From NCBI GenBank assembly GCA_016710075.1, contig JADJLO010000043.1, positions 124,001 to 188,000 of the forward strand: a DNA stretch of 64,000 nt, in the 5' to 3' direction. The notes under the pieces are model-generated. The model did no database searches. It worked only from the letters and a program-made list of their open reading frames with translations, and was not told the DNA's origin. The translations under genes and the position numbers were made by a program. Within the stretch, counting starts at the first letter, position 1; each line of letters starts with the position of its first letter. This DNA is from Acidobacteriota bacterium (GTDB taxonomy: Bacteria; Acidobacteriota; Blastocatellia; RBC074). This document shows, piece after piece, positions 63,470-64,000 of the stretch.

Positions 63470-64000
63470 ATGCGACTCCCAACCTGGAAATTCAGGAATC
63501 CTGAAGAGGAACGAGAAGAGAACGCCAGAAAATTGCACGAAGCTGCCTGGCCCGACATGTTTGCCAATTTGCAGAGTGCCTATGCCGAGCTGACCAACGC
63601 CCAGTTTGAGCTCGAGCGCAGGACGGCAGAGATCGCCGAGACGCGGGACTTGTTCCAGCAGGTTATCTCTTCGATGTCGGAAGCGCTTTTTCTGACGGAC
63701 CGGTCGGGCAGGGTGATCAGGGCCAATCCGGCTGCTGCTGCCCTGCTTGAATGTCCCGAGACGACGATTCTGGGTCGCCCTCTGACGGCCGTCTGCGGGT
63801 CGGATGGAATTCCGGCGACTCCGTGGAAGCTGATGGAACTGGCGCCGACAGGCAGATTGACCAACCTCGAAGTCGATGTCCGGACGATGAGCGGAATGAC
63901 GATACCGGTCAGCTTTTCTCTCGGCCTGATGCATGACAAACAGAACAAGATCACGGGGGTGCTGGCCGTCGCGAGGGATATGCGCGAGCATCGGAGCCTG
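63470..64000 (+). CDS. PAS-domain sensor protein (probable histidine kinase), 3' end outside window
   Basis: Open from the ATG at 63470 (GGAGG 7 bases upstream) to the window edge, 177 codons. Residues about 10-62 are a charged helix or coiled coil (EEEREENARKL, AYAELTNAQFELERR). A PAS domain follows from about 64: ISSMSEALFLTDRSGRVI, NPAAAALLECPE, GRPLTAVCG, and ends GVLAVARDMREH. This layout usually continues into a histidine kinase or cyclase output domain, which is not visible. There is no membrane segment in the visible part. The gene starts 97 bases after the second hydrogenase-like gene on the same strand, so it may share its transcript. Confidence 0.85.
   Translation, partial: MRLPTWKFRNPEEEREENARKLHEAAWPDMFANLQSAYAELTNAQFELERRTAEIAETRDLFQQVISSMSEALFLTDRSGRVIRANPAAAALLECPETTILGRPLTAVCGSDGIPATPWKLMELAPTGRLTNLEVDVRTMSGMTIPVSFSLGLMHDKQNKITGVLAVARDMREHRSL

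Overview
The window looks like a chromosomal segment of an Acidobacteriota bacterium, possibly Blastocatellia-like. The evidence is a 1.6-kb-residue secreted protein ending in the Solibacter-type C-terminal domain (TIGR03437 family), hydrogenase-like genes related to group 1h [NiFe]-hydrogenases (known from Acidobacteriota and Actinobacteriota), roughly balanced base composition and many Shine-Dalgarno starts. No phage or transposase genes are visible. One tRNA (Thr, CGU) is present.

Layout. 1-3.9 kb: a minus-strand catabolic set (PHP hydrolase, cupin, acyl-CoA ligase, phosphotriesterase-like lactonase). 4.0-7.5 kb: a single large membrane protein combining GH18-like, NodB deacetylase and GT2 synthase modules. 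7.5-19 kb: hypE, then malonyl-CoA synthetase and malonate transporter genes (matB/matC-like), then a minus-strand hydrogenase-maturation operon hypA-hypB-hypF-cysK-like-aspartoacylase-like-hypC-hypD. 19-31.9 kb: lipoprotein, acyltransferase 3, ATPase, PPK2, several secreted hydrolases, an ECF sigma/anti-sigma/effector unit, KDPG aldolase and KDG kinase, uracil-DNA glycosylase. 32-36.3 kb: a heterodimeric ABC exporter. 36.7-41.6 kb: the giant NHL/TIG protein. 41.7-58.3 kb: a long lipid gene cluster (acyl-ACP/CoA ligases, ACP, KAS III, PlsC, diacylglycerol kinase, enoyl-CoA hydratase, pyruvyl transferase, acyl reductases). 58.7-64 kb: a hydrogenase-like locus followed by a PAS sensor gene that leaves the window.

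The most unusual part is the last one. Two tandem genes encode proteins with the fold-defining blocks of the [NiFe]-hydrogenase large subunit, yet both lack all four nickel-binding cysteines: the first CxxC (L1) is substituted in both, and both stop right after SFDP, exactly before the second CxxC (L2). The catalytic arginine position is also changed in both. The first is in frame with a small subunit that keeps the proximal and medial Fe-S ligands but has lost the distal ones. I read this as a repurposed, non-hydrogenase complex, possibly coupled to the PAS protein just downstream.

A second general feature is the number of broken reading frames. Eleven genes carry an in-frame stop or a one-base shift, mostly in short homopolymers, and one (fabH-like) also has an internal deletion. 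This may be decay, but residual sequencing or assembly error is at least as likely and should be settled before functional claims about those genes. Two families of short intergenic repeats, one with inverted-repeat ends like a miniature element, recur through the window.
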